Source: an uncultured bacterium (GTDB taxonomy: Bacteria; Bacillota; Clostridia; Lachnospirales; Lachnospiraceae). Taken from it: 64,000 nucleotides of DNA. Each line of letters begins with the position of its first letter. Position 1 is the stretch's first letter. Of the stretch, positions 61,002-64,000 are shown piece by piece. Location: NCBI GenBank assembly GCA_947647735.1, contig CANSLJ010000011.1, positions 52,532 to 116,531 on the forward strand, in the 5' to 3' direction. The notes beneath the pieces were generated by a model. That model worked only from the letters and a program-made list of their open reading frames with translations, was not told the origin of the DNA and searched no databases. A program made the translations under genes and the position numbers.

Positions 61002-62366
61002 CTACTCCAAATTTGTGATAAAATTAAAGCCGGATATTTTATGGGTATCAGGATCCACTTGGATGTCTTTTATAGTACTTTTCCAGAATATCTGCTTGTG
61101 GGCTTTATCCAGATTATAGTATAATTCCTGCCAGTTGCCACTGAAAGCATTTATAAGGTTGCTATAGTCTTCTATGCTGATCTGTTCCCGGGCGGATTCC
61201 CTTAATTGTTTATCCAGAATTTCATATTGTTCATCATAATAGCTTTCAGTAATCCTTCCTTTTTGAAAAAGAATGTTAAGCCGGTCTATCTCTTTTTTTA
61301 TGGCATCCGGATTTGCAGTTTTAGGGCGGTTCTGATTTTTAAATTCGATTTCTGCCAGCTCCTGTTCCAGTCTGGAAGAAACATGAGTCACCATATATTC
61401 TTCAATTTTGTATTCCAACAAGCTTGCTCCGCCGTGCCGTCCGAACTTATTCCCGCATCTGTATTTTATGTAGATACTTTCACCGCCGTTTTTTAATTTC
61501 TGTTTTTTGCGATATCCGGTGAAATTGTTCCCGCATATAGGGCACTTGATAAGGGAACTGAATATATAGGGTTCATATTTACCGGGGATGTTCGTTTTAC
61601 TTACAGCTATTTGCCGGATCTTATTATATTGGTCCATAGTGATATAAGGCTCGCAGTAATTCAGATTGTCTTCGTGCTTACCAGCGTAGGTTTCACTTTT
61701 GAAAAGCCGGTCAATCTTGTTTACAGAAGGCGCATCATCACCATATTTTTCGTTTAGATACTTAATTGTGTTCCGGATAGAAAAGCAGGTGAAATAATGC
61801 GTGTATGCATCGTCTACGATATGGGAAACCTTTTCATCCTTTACCAGACGGTTATTCACTGCTTTATATCCGTAGCAGGCGCAGCGCCCGCTTGTGATTT
61901 CACCGATAGAACGCTTATAGTCCATTACTGCCTTGATACGCTCGGAGGTTCGATCACATTCCGCCTGATTGACAGAGAGCATGATATTAATGACCATCTG
62001 GCCGTTGGCAGTGGAGGAATCATAATTTTCAAATATGGTCTTCCAGTAACAATGATGCGCCTGCAGGATTTCTTCTGTGATATTATAATCCTTGATATTA
62101 CGGAACCACCGGTCAAGCTTTGTGACAAGGATCATGTCTATTTTATCCCTTTTCACATCCTCCAGGAGCCGAAGCAGATCTTTCCGGTATTTCATGGATT
62201 TTCGGGCGGAGATTCCCTCATCGGCATAATAATCAACTATGATGTAGCCGTTTTTCTCGGCGTATTCAGTAAGAACTTTTTTCTGGGCAGGGAGAGAGAG
62301 GCCGTTGAGATGCTGTTCTTCGGTACTTACCCTGATATAAATAGCACATCGCTTTAGTTTTTCCAT
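61002..62366 (-). CDS. Large serine recombinase
   Basis: A 454-residue site-specific integrase of the large serine recombinase family. The N-terminal resolvase domain has the nucleophilic Ser14 in CAIYIRVSTEEQ, with YADEGISARKSMKYR, the conserved Arg segment TKLDRWFRN, and QAECDRTSERIK. A recombinase DNA-binding domain (about residues 155-260) is followed by a zinc beta-ribbon (CPICGNNF ... YRCGN), and a coiled-coil near 345-395. Its 3' end lies about 20 bases from the point where the interrupted binding-protein gene stops, as expected of an integrase near an attachment site. Codon use is AT-rich compared with the host genes. Confidence 0.93.
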   Translation of the reverse strand: MEKLKRCAIYIRVSTEEQHLNGLSLPAQKKVLTEYAEKNGYIIVDYYADEGISARKSMKYRKDLLRLLEDVKRDKIDMILVTKLDRWFRNIKDYNITEEILQAHHCYWKTIFENYDSSTANGQMVINIMLSVNQAECDRTSERIKAVMDYKRSIGEITSGRCACYGYKAVNNRLVKDEKVSHIVDDAYTHYFTCFSIRNTIKYLNEKYGDDAPSVNKIDRLFKSETYAGKHEDNLNYCEPYITMDQYNKIRQIAVSKTNIPGKYEPYIFSSLIKCPICGNNFTGYRKKQKLKNGGESIYIKYRCGNKFGRHGGASLLEYKIEEYMVTHVSSRLEQELAEIEFKNQNRPKTANPDAIKKEIDRLNILFQKGRITESYYDEQYEILDKQLRESAREQISIEDYSNLINAFSGNWQELYYNLDKAHKQIFWKSTIKDIQVDPDTHKISGFNFITNLE

Positions 62367-62423
62367 CGTATTGCCCTCATTGAACTATCACTTTTCTTTA
62401 CTATAAATATGATATTGCCAGTA

Positions 62424-63038
62424 TCATCTAAAATCGGTCTGCAGGGGCTTATTCCAGTAAGCATTAAAATCTGCTTTTTTGTACAGGGTGTATAGATTTT
62501 CTTCATTTAGAGTATCATATAATTTTTTGAAACCGAGTTTTTCATAAACACTTGAAAACATATGCTCCCTGCATTCAAGAACAATCAGATTGCCACCAAC
62601 AATTCTTGCCGCTGTGCTGATGGCGCTATAACATTCATTTAGTATGGTTTCTCCAGGCAATTGTTCTGAAGAATAAGAATCACATCGACCTAATTGACCT
62701 ATAAGATAGGCAGGAATAGCTTTTAATTTATCTCTGCCGGGATAGGCACCCAACATTTTTCTCCTTTTCTTATTTGGGATTTCAGAGATGTCTACAGCTT
62801 TTTGCGCAATTGTGAAATAAGCGGCAATAACAAAATTTTTAGATGCCAGTTCCTCAGAATCTAAAAGAAGAAAAGTTTTTCCCAGACCGGTCCTTTCATA
62901 TAAAATTGCCTTATCTTGCAAAAAGTTCTCTAAGTCGGTTTCGCGCTGACAAGAGAACTTTTGAAATGATCTATTCAATTTATCTTTATTGTACTCTTCA
63001 CTTAATATTTCTCCTAATGGTATGACTTTATATATCAT
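62424..63038 (-). CDS. GNAT-family acetyltransferase, possible toxin
   Basis: A 204-residue protein with a GNAT-like core: IPAYLIGQLGRCDSYSSEQL (LIGQLGRCDS aligns with the beta4 LxRLAVDxxxxG-type region), GETILNECYSAISTAARIVG, then VLECREHMFSSVYEKLGFKKL at the terminal beta-strand. The acetyl-CoA loop is atypical. The N-terminal part (about residues 1-85) is divergent. It directly follows a 59-residue gene (one base between stop and start) inside the mobile element, as in TacT/AtaT-type toxin-antitoxin operons. Toxin function is inferred from layout, not shown. Confidence 0.6.
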   Translation of the reverse strand: MIYKVIPLGEILSEEYNKDKLNRSFQKFSCQRETDLENFLQDKAILYERTGLGKTFLLLDSEELASKNFVIAAYFTIAQKAVDISEIPNKKRRKMLGAYPGRDKLKAIPAYLIGQLGRCDSYSSEQLPGETILNECYSAISTAARIVGGNLIVLECREHMFSSVYEKLGFKKLYDTLNEENLYTLYKKADFNAYWNKPLQTDFR

Positions 63039-63039
63039 A

Positions 63040-63219
63040 TCAGTCGTTTAATGCAGCCAGAATACTATTTTTTAACTCTCTATCCTGTGACAGATGCACA
63101 AGATTTGGTTTAAAATCAGGCTGCAGCGTAGGCATTACAGTTTTAGACATTTCTTTCACAAATTCAGAAGCTTTTTTCTGCTCAACAGAGAATTGTTTGG
63201 TAAAAGTTGATGTTGCCAT
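63040..63219 (-). CDS. Small partner protein, possible antitoxin
   Basis: A 59-residue protein, beginning MATSTFTKQFSVEQKKASEF and ending KNSILAALND. The ATG at 63219 follows a perfect AAGGAGG; an earlier in-frame start would cover that site. It has helical character and no clear ribbon-helix-helix motif, though TFTKQFSVEQKKASEF may be an arm plus helix. Its TGA is one base before the GNAT start codon, giving tight coupling. A near-perfect 21-bp palindrome lies 41 bases upstream, which would suit autoregulation by a small antitoxin. I cannot place the family. Confidence 0.55.
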   Translation of the reverse strand: MATSTFTKQFSVEQKKASEFVKEMSKTVMPTLQPDFKPNLVHLSQDRELKNSILAALND

Positions 63220-63259
63220 GTTGCCACCTCCTTTATGTATAGAAGAGAACAATGAGAAA

Positions 63260-63280
63260 ATATAGACAATTTGACTATAT
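63260..63280. promoter_or_regulatory. Operator-like palindrome before the two-gene unit
   Basis: ATATAGACAA (63260-63269), centre T, TTGACTATAT (63271-63280): a 21-bp inverted repeat with a single mismatch pair. It lies in the likely promoter region of the small protein/GNAT operon and is a good candidate for autoregulatory binding. Confidence 0.6.
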
Positions 63281-63519
63281 CATTTTTTTAACGGAAATAC
63301 AAGAAACAAACGTTCTGTAATTATATTTTATGTTGCGCATTTCAAAGTGATCCTATTCTGTTTTCAATGTACAGATTAAGTATTTTTTGTAAAAAATTTC
63401 AAGATGTTAATTCAATAGCTCGTGTTTGAGTGCTGTCATTTCTGAATGCTTTCTGAACTTGCCTGCGCTAAAATCCTCCGCCTATTAATATTGCGATTTT
63501 CATATGTAACTCTTAAATT
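63281..63519. other. Non-coding AT-rich stretch in the mobile element
   Basis: About 240 bases between the palindrome and the predicted small RNA. I see no open frame of note, no strong ribosome site and no long repeat; only A/T-rich tracts such as TTTTTTGTAAAAAA near 63384-63398. Confidence 0.6.
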
Positions 63520-63600
63520 GAAAAAGCCCTAGGGTTCGGTCATTCTCATATGCTGAGAGACGTACAACCTAGAGCATTATTAACGTGTAACCTTTGCTAC
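63520..63600 (-). ncRNA. Predicted small structured RNA of about 80 nt
   Basis: A minus-strand promoter (TTGACT 63635-63630, TATTAT 63612-63607, spacer 17) would start RNA near 63600. It would fold a small hairpin GTGTA...TACAC at its 5' end, then a long imperfect stem pairing GCTCTAGGTT (63575-63566) with AACCCTAGGGC (63536-63526), with an inner CTCA/TGAG hairpin, and end in TTTTTC. Promoter and terminator frame it as an independent transcript. Function unknown; element-encoded regulator or antisense RNA are possibilities. Confidence 0.55.
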
Positions 63601-63647
63601 ACTTATATAATATATGCAGAAGATTGAAAAGTCAATCACTTTTCTAT

Positions 63648-63951
63648 TTATTCTTCGACAGTTTCAATGTCACCATTATCGGAATAGACAATATAACTTT
63701 GAAGAGGTGTTCCTGAATATAATAACTTGGCATCATGTTCTTCACCATCAACATAGTCATATTCAGTAACCATAAGCCAGTTACCAATTTTGTTAATAGA
63801 AGCTGTTACATTTCTGCTCAAATTTACGATTCCATGAATTTCCTCATCTGATTTTATGTATTCTTGGTAATAGGAAAAAATGTAATCTTGGATATCGACA
63901 TCTTCAGCGATAACTGCAAGGCGCCAGTTCCCTGTGACATCATTAAGTGAC
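63648..63951 (-). pseudogene. C-terminal remnant of an uncharacterised gene
   Basis: About 100 codons are open on the minus strand, reading SLNDVTGNWRLAVIAEDVDI at the broken end, then VNLSRNVTASINKIGNWLMV, TEYDYVDGEEHDAKLLYSGT, and YIVYSDNGDIETVEE before the stop at 63648. No start codon with a ribosome site exists; immediately upstream there is a TGA where the sequence changes into an insertion-sequence-like end (63952). It looks like the end of an acidic exported or lipoprotein gene truncated by that insertion. Confidence 0.55.
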
Positions 63952-64000
63952 TGTCAAGTAAACGTTGGCAAATTTTTTTCATACAGATTTTTCTACTCTG
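63952..64000. mobile_element. Possible insertion-sequence terminus at the right edge
   Basis: From 63952 the sequence reads TGTCAAGTAAACGTTGGCAA and then a T-tract, with abrupt loss of the neighbouring reading frame. The TG start and TGTCAA-type repeats resemble ends of IS21-like elements. Only 49 bases are visible, so family and extent are open. Confidence 0.4.

Overview
The window looks like chromosome of a Lachnospiraceae-type member of Clostridia. The support is family content and style: the LL-diaminopimelate aminotransferase route (dapF, dapL), a split PurH (separate IMP cyclohydrolase and AICAR transformylase), aspS next to gatCAB, an ANTAR regulator after glnA, infC-rpmI-rplT with an AUU start, strong AGGAGG-type ribosome sites, and many short lineage-type proteins. 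Most genes are on the + strand. Composition is near balanced, with three clearly AT-richer islands: 2751-3645, 7422-8600 and 61000-64000.

Layout. 1-6640: end of hisC, a small membrane protein, a lipoprotein, a methyltransferase, an AT-rich block of four tiny translationally coupled genes, then hslO and nadE. 6640-8600: a membrane protein with an FMN-binding-like domain and a HipA/CtkA-like kinase with a small partner. 8600-19900: glnA with a structured leader, an ANTAR regulator, dapF, dapL, aspS, an acetyltransferase, gatC, gatA, gatB and maf. Four long intergenic hairpin elements sit between these genes. 20000-27980: a LacI regulator divergent from a sugar uptake operon (TIM-barrel protein, lipoprotein binding protein, ATPase, two permeases, BadF-type kinase). 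28000-32200: purine genes guaB, IMP cyclohydrolase and AICAR transformylase. 32240-36960: glnS, the infC-rpmI-rplT operon with its leader, and pepD.

37140-44040: a FucU/RbsD protein and a nickel cluster, cbiM-cbiQ-cbiO-larB-larC-larE, which would import nickel and build the nickel-pincer cofactor of lactate racemase. larA is not in the window. A probable type I toxin-antitoxin pair sits between cbiQ and cbiO. 44045-47430, minus strand: an unusual zinc-ribbon/ECF sigma/transmembrane fusion, a secreted repeat protein with a C-terminal CxC...HxxxH motif downstream of it, and a tRNA-Pro(AGG). 47550-60430: udk, an SseB-like protein, an HPr-like protein without the catalytic histidine, two MATE transporters, exoA, pepT, nagB, nagA, a HAD hydrolase, a PHP phosphoesterase and an AGE-family isomerase.

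60567-64000: an ABC substrate-binding gene is cut by a mobile element carrying a large serine recombinase, a GNAT protein with a small partner (possible toxin-antitoxin) behind an operator-like palindrome, a promoter-terminator unit for a roughly 80-nt RNA, and a gene remnant that ends at what looks like an insertion-sequence terminus. The most unusual items are the sigma-factor fusion with its neighbour, the hairpin elements that end at ribosome-binding sites, the type I pair inside the nickel operon, the coupled AT-rich cassette before hslO, and the layered mobile element at the right edge. All function calls rest on reading the sequence and family knowledge; no search was run.
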